50,725 nt of DNA from Candidatus Omnitrophota bacterium. GTDB taxonomy: Bacteria; Omnitrophota; Omnitrophia; Omnitrophales; JACQQS01. The notes under the pieces were generated by a model. That model was not told the DNA's origin, ran no database searches, and was given only the letters and a program-made list of their open reading frames with translations. The position numbers and the translations under genes are program-made. The DNA is taken from NCBI GenBank assembly GCA_016206925.1, contig JACQQS010000014.1, forward strand, positions 1 through 50,725, given 5' to 3'. Below, piece after piece: positions 9,527 to 17,354 of the stretch. How positions within the stretch are numbered: position 1 is the first letter of the stretch; each line of letters starts with the position of its first letter.

Positions 9527-9555
9527 TTGACGCGATTTTCGTGTTTTGTTATTCT
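9527..9555 (+). promoter_or_regulatory. Sigma-70 promoter for the HU gene
   Basis: TTGACG at 9527-9532, a 17-base spacer and TATTCT at 9550-9555. This is a near-consensus -35/-10 pair about 40 bases before the HU start and after the dnaE stop, so HU is likely transcribed on its own. Confidence 0.7.
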
Positions 9556-9596
9556 CTTGTCCCGTCATTAGTTACATCGAGTTAAGGAGGTTACCA

Positions 9597-9869
9597 ATGA
9601 CTAAGAAAGACATCGTGATGAAAGTTTCCAATGACACCAATCTGACACAGATCGATGTCAAAAAGATCGTTCAACGCACGCTGGATACGATTGTTGAAAG
9701 TTTGGAACGCAATGAAACCGTTGAACTTAGAAACTTTGGTGTCTTTAAGGTGAAGAGCCGGCGCGGCAGAATCGGAAGAAATCCCAGAACGGGCCAGGAA
9801 GTTTCCGTGCCTGAGAAGCGGGTGGTTGTGTTTAAGCCCGGTTTGATCTTAAAGCAGCGCGTCAAGTAA
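9597..9869 (+). CDS. HU/IHF-family DNA-binding protein
   Basis: 90 residues, the normal length for HU. It is a small basic dimeric nucleoid protein that bends DNA. The signature NFGVFKVKSRRGRIGRNPRTG spans residues about 43-63 with the beta-arm RNPRTG motif. The start is fixed by AAGGAGG at 9584-9590, six bases before ATG 9597; an earlier in-frame start at 9546 lacks such a site and would add a non-family extension. A strong promoter lies upstream and a perfect intrinsic terminator downstream, so this is a monocistronic, highly expressed gene. Sequence alone does not separate HU from IHF subunits here. Confidence 0.93.
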   Translation: MTKKDIVMKVSNDTNLTQIDVKKIVQRTLDTIVESLERNETVELRNFGVFKVKSRRGRIGRNPRTGQEVSVPEKRVVVFKPGLILKQRVK

Positions 9870-9947
9870 TTCACTTCGAACAGCCTTTCGTTAATTTGTT
9901 TTGGTTTCATATCTTAGGCTGACTTCAGAAATATTTTTCCATTTGTA

Positions 9948-9979
9948 AACCCCATTGTTCCGGAACGATGGGGTTTTTT
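9948..9979 (+). terminator. Intrinsic terminator after the HU gene
   Basis: AACCCCAT and ATGGGGTT pair across an inner GTTCC/GGAAC palindrome, giving a long hairpin that runs directly into a T-run. It lies 79 bases after the HU stop and 11 bases before rsmE. It is the clearest terminator in the window. Confidence 0.9.
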
Positions 9980-9989
9980 ATCAGCGCTT

Positions 9990-10802
9990 ATGCCGAAGAA
10001 ACCCAAAAGATTTCTTGTCAAAGACTTAGCGTGGCCGGGCAAGGTGTTGTTAAACGCAAACGATTCCCACCACCTCCAGCACGTTCTAAGGTTGAAGTCT
10101 GGCGACCCCTGTTCAATTGCGGATGAATCGGGCAGGCAGGCTGGAGCTGTCGTTTCTGCTGTTCTTCCAAGCGGCTTGGTTGAAGTCACTCTGGTGACGC
10201 CTCCGGCCGGGACGCAGAAAAATTTCCATATTATCGTAGCGCAAGCCATACCGCAGAGAGGTATAATGGACAGCCTTGTTCAAAAAGCAGGCGAGCTTGG
10301 GGTAGAATTTCTCATTCCTTTGATTACCTCGCGAACACAGGTCCGCATTGCAGAATCTGCGCTTAAACGGGTGACGGAACGCTGGCATCGCATCGCCGTT
10401 GAAGCTTCGAAACAGTCCGGTAACGCGGTAACGAAGATCGGATTGCCCGAAAATTTTGAAAAAGTTTTGGAGCGCAGAAATGAATTCGGCAACATTTTCT
10501 TGGCGCATCCGGGTGCCGAACCGATTGATTTCAAAAGCGTCATTGCGCCGGCCTCACAGAGAACGCTGTCTCGCAATGACCGCAGGTCAGTTTTAATTTT
10601 AATCGGACCGGAAGGCGGATTTTCGGAGAAAGAAATCGGCGAAGCGCAGGCAAAAGGTGCCTGTATTTTTTCACTCTACAGGTGCGTGCTCAAAACGGAA
10701 ACAGCTTTTGTGAGCATTGTGAGCTTGTTCCGCTATTTGTTAGAAAGTGATTGGCGCGTCTGTCGCCCCTGCTTTCGCGGGAATGACACAGGTATCGATT
10801 GA
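9990..10802 (+). CDS. rsmE: 16S rRNA (uracil1498-N3)-methyltransferase
   Basis: 270 residues. SPOUT-class methyltransferase that methylates U1498 of 16S rRNA. An N-terminal PUA-like region is followed by the SAM-binding knot with GPEGGFSEKE near residue 205 and the conserved VLKTETA near residue 231. Family members usually end soon after the TETA helix. Here the last 12 or so residues (CRPCFRGNDTGID) are read from a degenerate palindromic repeat at 10762-10789, so the C-terminus seems to have been replaced or extended by the repeat. The stop TGA (10800-10802) overlaps the TTG start of mtaB. The gene begins just downstream of the HU terminator. Confidence 0.92.
   Translation: MPKKPKRFLVKDLAWPGKVLLNANDSHHLQHVLRLKSGDPCSIADESGRQAGAVVSAVLPSGLVEVTLVTPPAGTQKNFHIIVAQAIPQRGIMDSLVQKAGELGVEFLIPLITSRTQVRIAESALKRVTERWHRIAVEASKQSGNAVTKIGLPENFEKVLERRNEFGNIFLAHPGAEPIDFKSVIAPASQRTLSRNDRRSVLILIGPEGGFSEKEIGEAQAKGACIFSLYRCVLKTETAFVSIVSLFRYLLESDWRVCRPCFRGNDTGID
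10762..10789. repeat. Degenerate palindromic repeat forming the 3' end of rsmE
   Basis: GTCGCCCCTGCTTTCGCGGG followed by AATGACA resembles the right hairpin of the composite repeats at 3715 and 13311, with imperfect pairing. It lies within the rsmE reading frame. Confidence 0.6.
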
Positions 10803-12100
10803 AAACTTTTTTGGTCAAGAATCTCGGCTGCAAGGTGAATCAATACGAAGGCCAGGTGATCCGCGAGCAGCTGGAAGGGCGCGGTCTGCGTGAAGCCGGT
10901 ACGAATGAGTCCTGCGATCTTGTGATCGTGAATACCTGCACTGTGACCGGAGAAGCTGACCGAAAATCACGTTACGAAATTAGAAAATTAAACCGGTCTT
11001 TCCCCGCGGCCCGGATCATTGCCACCGGTTGTTATGCGGAACGGGATAAGGAGACTATTCGAAAAATTTTAGGTGTGCATGCGGTTGTTGGGCAACGTGA
11101 GAAATCAAGACTGCTGGATTACGTGGATCATTGGCTGAGCGAGTCGAGCGATGCTCATTCCATGCAGAGAAAAGAACTTAATTTGGAGCGGGGCATTTCC
11201 CGGTTTCCCGGCCGCGCGCGGGCGTTTATCAAAATCCAGGATGGATGCAACAAGGCATGCACGTTTTGCAAGGTGGTGATCGTGCGCGGCGGGCTTCGCA
11301 GCCGGCCGGCAGATTCGATTATTCAAGAAGCCCGGCGCGTGCTCGCGGCAGGCTATCGGGAAATCGTTCTGACTGGTATCCAACTGGGCGCTTACGGAAA
11401 AGATGCACCCAAAAACGGGGCGCTTGTGGATTTAATGCGGCGGCTTGTGCATTTGGAAGGCCTTAAGCGCCTGCGATTAAGCTCCATCAATCCCTACGAT
11501 ATCAGCGATGGGTTGATCGAGTTTCTGGCGGGGGAGCCGAAATGCTGTTCCCATCTGCACATTCCTCTGCAAAGCGGTTCGAACCGCATTCTGGCGCTCA
11601 TGAAAAGGGGGTATGAGCGTGAAGAGTATTTTGAGCGCGTCGAAAAACTCCGCCGCGCCGTTCCTGAGTTTCAACTGACGCTCGACTGCATGGCTGGCTT
11701 TCCGGGAGAATCCGAATCCGATTTTAACGAAACCCTCGAGGCGCTCAAGTACCTGAAACCGCTTAAGATTCATGCGTTTCCATACAGCCCTCGGAGCGGT
11801 ACGAAAGCCAATGGCTTTCTGGATCAGCTGCCCAAAGATATCGTCAAACAGCGGATGAAAAGAATTTTAAATTTAGGCGTGGACATGCGGCAGGCGGGTA
11901 TGCGTGAATATCTAGGCAGGCAGGTAACGTTTTTGGTCGAGGAGTTTGACGAGGAAACGGAAACGGTGAAAGGTATTACGTCCAATTATTTGCCTATTGC
12001 TGCAGAGAGCCGTTTGCCGTTGCTCGGAGAGATTGTAAATTCTTCCGTGAAGGCGGTTCGTTCGGATTTGTTGATTGCTTCATTAATCGGCTCAATCTGA
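10799..12100 (+). CDS. mtaB: tRNA t6A37 methylthiotransferase MtaB-like
   Basis: 433 residues. Radical SAM methylthiotransferase expected to convert t6A to ms2t6A at position 37 of tRNA. The N-terminal UPF0004 domain has NLGCKVNQYEG at residues 8-18 and further cysteines in NTCTVTGEAD and TGCYAE, the three ligands of the auxiliary cluster. The radical SAM core has DGCNKACTFCKVV near residue 150 (CxxxCxxC). A C-terminal TRAM-like region follows residue about 375. The start is a TTG overlapping the rsmE stop; it gives MKTFLVKNLGC, the expected N-terminus, though no Shine-Dalgarno sequence is evident, so translational coupling is likely. MtaB is favoured over MiaB or RimO by length and the NLGCKVNQYE motif. 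Confidence 0.9.
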   Translation: MKTFLVKNLGCKVNQYEGQVIREQLEGRGLREAGTNESCDLVIVNTCTVTGEADRKSRYEIRKLNRSFPAARIIATGCYAERDKETIRKILGVHAVVGQREKSRLLDYVDHWLSESSDAHSMQRKELNLERGISRFPGRARAFIKIQDGCNKACTFCKVVIVRGGLRSRPADSIIQEARRVLAAGYREIVLTGIQLGAYGKDAPKNGALVDLMRRLVHLEGLKRLRLSSINPYDISDGLIEFLAGEPKCCSHLHIPLQSGSNRILALMKRGYEREEYFERVEKLRRAVPEFQLTLDCMAGFPGESESDFNETLEALKYLKPLKIHAFPYSPRSGTKANGFLDQLPKDIVKQRMKRILNLGVDMRQAGMREYLGRQVTFLVEEFDEETETVKGITSNYLPIAAESRLPLLGEIVNSSVKAVRSDLLIASLIGSI

Positions 12101-12128
12101 ACTAAACCTATTTGGAGTGCGAAAATTT

Positions 12129-12677
12129 ATGATGGATCGAATTATGGCTTATTTTTGGTGGCGGGGGTTCGGCATCGTTGACATTGCGCTGGGCTTGATG
12201 CTTGTATTCGGGTTTTACCGGGGTTTTCAGAACGGGCTTACGAAAGAAATCGGTCTCTTGACCGAAATTTACGCGGCCCTGATGGTGGGCATGCAGTTTA
12301 GCCTGCGGTGGGCTGAATGGCTTTCGACAAAAGTTGCCATGCCCGCACATTTGATTCAAGGATTTCTTTTTTTTGGGCTTTGCCTTTTTACGCTGCTGCC
12401 GCTTAAATTTGCGCTTGGATTGATCAGCAAGGCGGTGACACTTCAGTTTTCGCCCCTGCTGGCCAAAGGAGGCGGGATGGTTCTGGGCATGCTTAGGTAC
12501 GTCATGCTCATGTCCATGATCAGCCTGACGCTGGTGCTTTTCCGTTCTCCGTATATTCACGAGGCCTATGTCGAGCGGTCCAGGACCGGCCGGTTTTCAA
12601 TTGCTTTTCCCCAAATCGTTCACAACGAGACGCTCCGCTTCTTTGACCGGCTGGCGCTCTTCAGCAGAATAGGCTGA
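12129..12677 (+). CDS. CvpA-family membrane protein
   Basis: 182 residues with four predicted membrane segments. The first segment carries the CvpA-type pattern DIALGLMLVFGFYRGFQNGL, followed by KEIGLLTEIYAALM. CvpA homologues are inner-membrane proteins linked to colicin V production and envelope homeostasis; the molecular role is not settled. The start is uncertain: ATG at 12129 or 12132, or GTG at 12117, are all in frame and the GGAG at 12113-12116 fits none perfectly. It lies between mtaB and the DNA glycosylase gene, all on one strand with short gaps, so it is probably in an operon running toward dnaG and rpoD. Confidence 0.72.
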   Translation: MMDRIMAYFWWRGFGIVDIALGLMLVFGFYRGFQNGLTKEIGLLTEIYAALMVGMQFSLRWAEWLSTKVAMPAHLIQGFLFFGLCLFTLLPLKFALGLISKAVTLQFSPLLAKGGGMVLGMLRYVMLMSMISLTLVLFRSPYIHEAYVERSRTGRFSIAFPQIVHNETLRFFDRLALFSRIG

Positions 12678-12684
12678 GGTTGAT

Positions 12685-13266
12685 TTGGCGGCGCTTGGAA
12701 TCGACTTTTTTGCCCGCGACAGCGATGTGGTGGCGGTTGAACTTGTCGGACAAGTTCTGGTTTTTGAACAGGGCGGCACGCGCCTCAGCGGAATGGTTGT
12801 TGAAACGGAAGCCTATTTTGGTTCCGAAGATCCGGCATCGCACGCTTACCGGGGAAAAACACCGCGAAACGGCATCATGTTCGGCCGTGCGGGCATCAGC
12901 TACGTGTATCTCAATTACGGGAGCTGCTATCTCCTGAACGTGGTCACGCGCGAAGCCGGTGCGGCCGGCGCCGTGTTGATACGGGCGCTCGAGCCGCTTG
13001 AAGGAATTGAAGTAATGAGAAAGGGGCGTCGCGAAAGCCGGCTTGAAGCACTGACATCGGGGCCTGGGAAGCTGACGCAGGCTTTTGGGATTACCAAGGA
13101 TCAAAATGGCTGGGACATGACCGGCGGGCTGCTTCGGTTTGAAGAGAATCCAGTTTTGCCGGATATTTTGACGATTAAGGCATCCAGACGCGTCGGCATA
13201 AGCCGCGGAAAAAATTTGCTCTACCGCTTTTACGTAAAAGGTAATCCGTTCGTATCCAAAAAGTAA
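12685..13266 (+). CDS. 3-methyladenine DNA glycosylase (AAG/MPG family)
   Basis: 193 residues, the usual size of bacterial AAG-type glycosylases. Removes alkylated purines such as 3-methyladenine in base-excision repair. Family motifs are VVETEAYFGSEDPASHAY (residues about 39-56, with the catalytic glutamate region), GKTPRNGIMF, YVYLNYGSCYLLNVVT and LTSGPGKLTQAFGI. The start codon is a TTG at 12685, seven bases after the cvpA stop, with a weak AGGTTGA before it. The stop is immediately followed by a composite palindromic repeat that separates this gene from dnaG. Confidence 0.9.
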   Translation: MAALGIDFFARDSDVVAVELVGQVLVFEQGGTRLSGMVVETEAYFGSEDPASHAYRGKTPRNGIMFGRAGISYVYLNYGSCYLLNVVTREAGAAGAVLIRALEPLEGIEVMRKGRRESRLEALTSGPGKLTQAFGITKDQNGWDMTGGLLRFEENPVLPDILTIKASRRVGISRGKNLLYRFYVKGNPFVSKK

Positions 13267-13268
13267 AA

Positions 13269-13334
13269 TGTCATTCCCGCGGAAGCGGGAATCCAGTTAC
13301 CAGTTACTAGACCCCCGCTTGCGCGGGGGTGACA
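13269..13334. repeat. Composite palindromic repeat before dnaG (two hairpins)
   Basis: ATTCCCGC-GGAA-GCGGGAAT (13273-13292) plus CCAG, then ACCCCCGC-TTGC-GCGGGGGT (13311-13330) plus GACA. It begins TGTCA and ends TGACA, so the whole element also has inverted ends. It has the same architecture as 3667-3738, with different loop bases and a different spacer. Confidence 0.87.
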
Positions 13335-13358
13335 AATTTTCGCATTGGCTAAACACAG

Positions 13359-15140
13359 ATGGCATTTTTTGATGAACAAACAATCGAACAGGTCCAGCAG
13401 GCGTCGGACATCGTTTCCGTCATCCAGGAATATGTCCAGCTGAAAAGGGCGGGCCGGAACTTCAAGGCCTGCTGCCCGTTTCATAAAGAGAAGACCCCCT
13501 CCTTTATCGTAAGCCCCGACCGCCAGACCTATCATTGCTTTGGCTGCAGTATCGGTGGCGACGTGTTTGATTTCCTTATGCGGATTGACGGACTGAATTT
13601 CGTAGAGGCGCTCCGGCATCTGGCCGGGAAGGCCGGTATTGATTTGCCCGAGGCATCGCCCGGGGAGGCGCAAAGCACTTCGCGGCGCGAGAAATTGCTC
13701 CAGATCTACGAACTGGCCGTGCGGTTTTTCCGTGCCCATTACAGCGACGACGTGCAGGGGAAACCAGCCCGTGAATATATGGCGTCACGGCAGTTTGATC
13801 CGAAAATCCTGGAGGAATTCGGCGTCGGATTTGCACCGCCTTCCCAGCGCAAGCTGTTTGAAGGGCTTCGAAAGAAAGGTGTTCCGGAAGAAGATGTTTT
13901 GGCAAGCGGCCTGGTCACGCGGTCGCAGTACGGAAATGTGATCGATCTTTTCCGCGGGCGCGTGATGTTTCCGATCGCCAACGCGCAGGGGAAAATCGTT
14001 GGGTTTGGCGGCAGGGTGATGAACGATGAATTGCCGAAATACATCAATTCGCCGGAGTCCGACATTTTTAAGAAGCGCCGGGAGCTCTATGCGCTCCACA
14101 GGGCCAAGCGGTACGTTGACCGCGATGATCCCTTCTTGATTGTTGTTGAAGGTTATCTCGACGTTATGCGGCTTCACGCGGCCGGCGTGCGCAATGCCGT
14201 CGGGACGCTGGGGACGGCGCTTACCGAAGAGCATGCGCGGATTCTCAAGAGGTACGTAAAGGAAATCGTGCTGGTGTTTGACGGCGACCGCGCGGGCGAG
14301 GACGCTGCGCTTCGCGGTCTTGAGGTTTTCCTGGTTGAGGGTATGAGTGTAAAGGTGGTGGCCATGCCTGCCGGGTTTGATCCCGATGATTTTGTGCGGG
14401 ACAGGGGCGGTGAAGAGTTTAAGAGACTGGTTCAGGCCGGTGAGGACATATTTTCTTTTAAACTGAAGCTCTTGATGAAGCGCCATAATCACCGCGAGGC
14501 ACGCGGCCTCATGACGATCACCACCGAAATGGTAAGCACGCTGGCCATGATCCCAAATGCTGTGCTGGTCGATCGTTACGTAAAGCAGCTTTCCGTCGTT
14601 TTGGGCGTGGACGAACAATCAATTCAGCTTGAGCTTGCGAAAGTTCATGATAAACTATCCGCTCGCTTTAAGGCGAATGAACCTGAAGAAGAGACTCCTT
14701 CGACGCCTCTGTCGAAAAATCCGTTTCAGGCGGAATACGCGATCATTAGCTTGATCGCAGAAGACGAGGCGCTGGCTCACCAAGCCCGTGACGTCCTCTC
14801 AGGAAATGATTTTCTTAGCCGTGAAGTTGCGGAGGTTTTTGACCGCATTCAGGCGCGTTTAGCAGAAAACCAGTCTGTCTCTGCCCGCGCTGTGCTTCAC
14901 TGGGATATCAGTCCGGCATTGAAATCGTATCTCAGTGCGCATCTTTACGCGCATCTTTCATTAGAAGAAAAAAACAGGGCGCTTGAGCATTGCATTCAAC
15001 AGCTCAAGCAGAAATTGCGCCAGGACCGGGCATCCGAAATCAGGCGGAAGATTCGTGAAGCCGAGATGAAGGGTGATCACGATCAGGTTGCGGCGCTGGT
15101 GCGGGAATTCCAGGAATTGACGCGGCTTCAGCATAGATAA
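13359..15140 (+). CDS. dnaG: DNA primase
   Basis: 593 residues (E. coli 581). Makes RNA primers for replication. The N-terminal CHC2 zinc domain is complete: CPFH near residues 39-42 and CFGC near residues 59-62. The catalytic core has YINSPES, and the TOPRIM domain has VEGYLDVMRLHAAG near residues 263-276 and VFDGDRAGEDAA near residue 306. The C-terminal helicase-binding part is present but diverges, as usual. ATG 13359 gives the standard MAFFDEQTIEQVQ opening. rpoD follows after a short palindromic repeat, reproducing the dnaG-rpoD part of the macromolecular synthesis operon; no rpsU is seen upstream. Confidence 0.96.
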   Translation: MAFFDEQTIEQVQQASDIVSVIQEYVQLKRAGRNFKACCPFHKEKTPSFIVSPDRQTYHCFGCSIGGDVFDFLMRIDGLNFVEALRHLAGKAGIDLPEASPGEAQSTSRREKLLQIYELAVRFFRAHYSDDVQGKPAREYMASRQFDPKILEEFGVGFAPPSQRKLFEGLRKKGVPEEDVLASGLVTRSQYGNVIDLFRGRVMFPIANAQGKIVGFGGRVMNDELPKYINSPESDIFKKRRELYALHRAKRYVDRDDPFLIVVEGYLDVMRLHAAGVRNAVGTLGTALTEEHARILKRYVKEIVLVFDGDRAGEDAALRGLEVFLVEGMSVKVVAMPAGFDPDDFVRDRGGEEFKRLVQAGEDIFSFKLKLLMKRHNHREARGLMTITTEMVSTLAMIPNAVLVDRYVKQLSVVLGVDEQSIQLELAKVHDKLSARFKANEPEEETPSTPLSKNPFQAEYAIISLIAEDEALAHQARDVLSGNDFLSREVAEVFDRIQARLAENQSVSARAVLHWDISPALKSYLSAHLYAHLSLEEKNRALEHCIQQLKQKLRQDRASEIRRKIREAEMKGDHDQVAALVREFQELTRLQHR

Positions 15141-15144
15141 CGGT

Positions 15145-15173
15145 TGTCATCCCACGCGTAAGCGGGAATGACG
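15145..15173. repeat. Short palindromic repeat between dnaG and rpoD
   Basis: TGTCATCCCACGCGTAAGCGGGAATGAC looks like a collapsed copy of the composite repeat: the left end of hairpin 1 joined to the right end of hairpin 2. The flank GCGGGAATGACGAAAATGA is repeated exactly at 26181-26199. Confidence 0.75.
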
Positions 15174-15195
15174 AAAATGAATTGGAGGAAACTTG

Positions 15196-16983
15196 GTGAA
15201 AACAAGAGCTGACCGTCCGTCCAGGCATAAGTCCAGGATAAAGAAAATTTCTCCACGGCTCCGCGCCGGCCGCGCGGTTCCGTCGGACCGGGCGCCCGAC
15301 CGCCGCTTGCCCAAACGGGGCCGCGCCAGGCGGAGTAAACGGAACGGCGCTTTGGTCGCCAAAAACGCGCTTCAATCCGCGATCAACAAGCTTCTTAACC
15401 TGGGTAAGCGTCAGGGATTTCTCACCTACGATCAAGTCAACACGGAACTTCCGCCGGAAATCCTCTCTTCCGAAAAGATCGAAGAAGTCATTTCCTTTTT
15501 AGCCGAGAACCAGATCGAAATCATGGGCGGCTACCCCGCCCGTTCACTGGCCCGTGCCGAAGAGATGATGGCAGCCAAGCGGGCGTCCGGGGAAAAGAAA
15601 ACCGGTGCTGCCGCCGGCAAGGCGGAGGCCGAAGATGAAGAGGATTATGAGCGTCAGCTCCGGATGGATGATCCCGTCCGGATGTATCTCCGGCAAATGG
15701 GCCAGATTCCTCTGCTTACGCGCGACGAGGAGATCCGTCTGGCCAAGCGGATCGAGGAAGCCGAGGACAAGCTGAAGATCGCCGTGTACGAAACGAGGGC
15801 ATCCCGCATAGAAGTGCTGCGCATTGCGACGCGGATTGTCACGGACGAAGTGAAGATCGAGGACATGACCGAGTCTGATGTTGAGCCCCACGCCGTTGTC
15901 AATAAAGAGAAAATGAAACTGCTCATAAAAAAATTGAAAGGTGCGCGGAAAAATGCGGATCTTGTCAATCTTCTCATGCAGTTTAATTTAAGCATCGAAA
16001 TCGTCGAGGAAATTATCCAGAGCATCCGCGGGAAACTGGGCGAGCTTGACCGTTTGCGCAGGGAACCGGACGCTGCCCGGCCCGTTCCTCCACCCGCCTA
16101 CGCTCCGCGAGAGGAAGCGTCTGAAGAATCTCAGGAACCCCTGGACAGGCGCCAGCGCATCCGGAGACTGCAGTCCGAACTGAGCGATCCGGAGAAAAAG
16201 GTCCGCGAGCAGATGACCATTATTATCCGCCGGGAAAGGGAAGTCTCGCGCGCCAAGAAAGATCTGGTCGCGGCCAATTTGCGTTTGGTGGTGAGTATTG
16301 CCAAGAAATACACAAACCGCGGCCTTTCCTTTCTCGATTTGATTCAAGAGGGAAACATTGGCCTGATGAAAGCGGTGGACAAGTTTGAATATAAGCGCGG
16401 CTATAAATTTTCCACTTACGCGACCTGGTGGATCCGGCAGGCCATCACGCGCTCGATCGCCGATCAGGCGCGCACGATCCGCATTCCCGTGCATATGATC
16501 GAAACGATCAACAAGTTTTTCCGCGCGCAGAGGCACCTGGTCCAGGAGACGGGCCGCGAGCCGACGCCTGAAGAAGTGGCCAAGGTCATGAAAATGCCCG
16601 TGGAAAAGGTGAAGGGCATTCTGAAAATTGCCCAGGAGCCCATCAGTCTCCAGACGCCCATCGGCGATGAGGGCGACACCAGTTTTGGAGATTTTATCGA
16701 AGACAAGTCGGCCATTTCCCCTGCCAATGCGACGGCCTACACGATGCTGAAGGAGCAAATGGACACCGTGCTGAGCACGTTGACGGAACGGGAAGAGAAA
16801 GTGCTCCGGCTCCGGTTCGGCATCGGCGACGGCTATCCGCGCACCCTTGAAGAAGTCGGCCAGATTTTCGGCGTCACGCGCGAACGCGTCCGGCAAATTG
16901 AGGCCAAGGCCCTCCGCAAACTCCGCCACCCCACGCGCTGCCGCAAGCTCAAAAACTTTCTCGACATCCGTCTTCAGGATTAA
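15196..16983 (+). CDS. rpoD: RNA polymerase primary sigma factor
   Basis: 595 residues. Housekeeping sigma-70. A basic, Arg-rich N-terminal extension of about 55 residues precedes region 1.1. Region 1.2 starts at [12 protein letters not shown] near residue 156. Region 2 has [29 protein letters not shown] and [13 protein letters not shown], the -10 recognition part. Region 3 follows, and region 4 has [16 protein letters not shown] and [17 protein letters not shown] for -35 contact. GTG 15196 is chosen because GGAGG at 15184-15188 is seven bases away; a TTG three bases earlier is the alternative. The sigma-70-like promoters found at 9527, 19142 and 32125 are consistent with this factor. Confidence 0.95.
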   Translation: MKTRADRPSRHKSRIKKISPRLRAGRAVPSDRAPDRRLPKRGRARRSKRNGALVAKNALQSAINKLLNLGKRQGFLTYDQVNTELPPEILSSEKIEEVISFLAENQIEIMGGYPARSLARAEEMMAAKRASGEKKTGAAAGKAEAEDEEDYERQLRMDDPVRMYLRQMGQIPLLTRDEEIRLAKRIEEAEDKLKIAVYETRASRIEVLRIATRIVTDEVKIEDMTESDVEPHAVVNKEKMKLLIKKLKGARKNADLVNLLMQFNLSIEIVEEIIQSIRGKLGELDRLRREPDAARPVPPPAYAPREEASEESQEPLDRRQRIRRLQSELSDPEKKVREQMTIIIRREREVSRAKKDLVAANLRLVVSIAKKYTNRGLSFLDLIQEGNIGLMKAVDKFEYKRGYKFSTYATWWIRQAITRSIADQARTIRIPVHMIETINKFFRAQRHLVQETGREPTPEEVAKVMKMPVEKVKGILKIAQEPISLQTPIGDEGDTSFGDFIEDKSAISPANATAYTMLKEQMDTVLSTLTEREEKVLRLRFGIGDGYPRTLEEVGQIFGVTRERVRQIEAKALRKLRHPTRCRKLKNFLDIRLQD

Positions 16984-16998
16984 TTTAACATTTGTAAA

Positions 16999-17064
16999 GG
17001 TACCGTTTCAGGCGGTGCCGGGCTCGATAGTGAACGTGACACTTTTAGAAATGGTACCGCTTCA
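16999..17064. repeat. Direct repeats of GGTACCG(T/C)TTCA after rpoD
   Basis: GGTACCGTTTCA (16999-17010) and GGTACCGCTTCA (17053-17064) flank a 42-base spacer containing GGTGCCG and TGACACTTTT. This might be the footprint of a small insertion, but no terminal inverted repeat is clear. Confidence 0.45.
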
Positions 17065-17084
17065 TTAACGGAAAGGAGCACGGT

Positions 17085-17318
17085 ATGAGCACAAAAAGGA
17101 ATGCGCCGTTTGTCATGGAAATGAAGCCGGGAAATTACGCCTGGTGCGCGTGCGGGGAGTCGGAAAAGCAGCCATTCTGCGACGGTTCCCATGCCAGGAA
17201 AAATACCGGCATGCAGCCGGTCCGCGTGACGATTGATGCCAAGAAAAAAGTGGCCTGGTGCGGCTGTAAAGAATCCGCCAAAAAACCTTTCTGCGACGGG
17301 ACCCACTCGAAATTGTAA
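17085..17318 (+). CDS. Double CDGSH iron-sulfur domain protein
   Basis: 77 residues with two CDGSH motifs: CACGESEKQPFCDGSH (residues about 24-39) and CGCKESAKKPFCDGTH (about 59-74). Each has the three cysteines and one histidine that bind a [2Fe-2S] cluster. This is the layout of CISD3-like bacterial and mitochondrial matrix proteins. There is no signal peptide or membrane segment, so it is probably cytoplasmic; a role in redox or cluster transfer is family knowledge, not shown here. AAAGGAG at 17071-17077 precedes the ATG by seven bases. It sits 100 bases after rpoD. Confidence 0.9.
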   Translation: MSTKRNAPFVMEMKPGNYAWCACGESEKQPFCDGSHARKNTGMQPVRVTIDAKKKVAWCGCKESAKKPFCDGTHSKL

Positions 17319-17354
17319 CGAACATATGGCAAGTACGGGACTTGATCGTTGAGA

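Noticed and set aside
13785..14618. 277-codon antisense frame opposite dnaG
   Set aside because: Shadow of the GC-rich codon pattern of dnaG; composition is not protein-like and there is no ribosome-binding site.
15988..16929. 313-codon antisense frame opposite rpoD
   Set aside because: Covers the most conserved sigma-factor regions; shadow frame.
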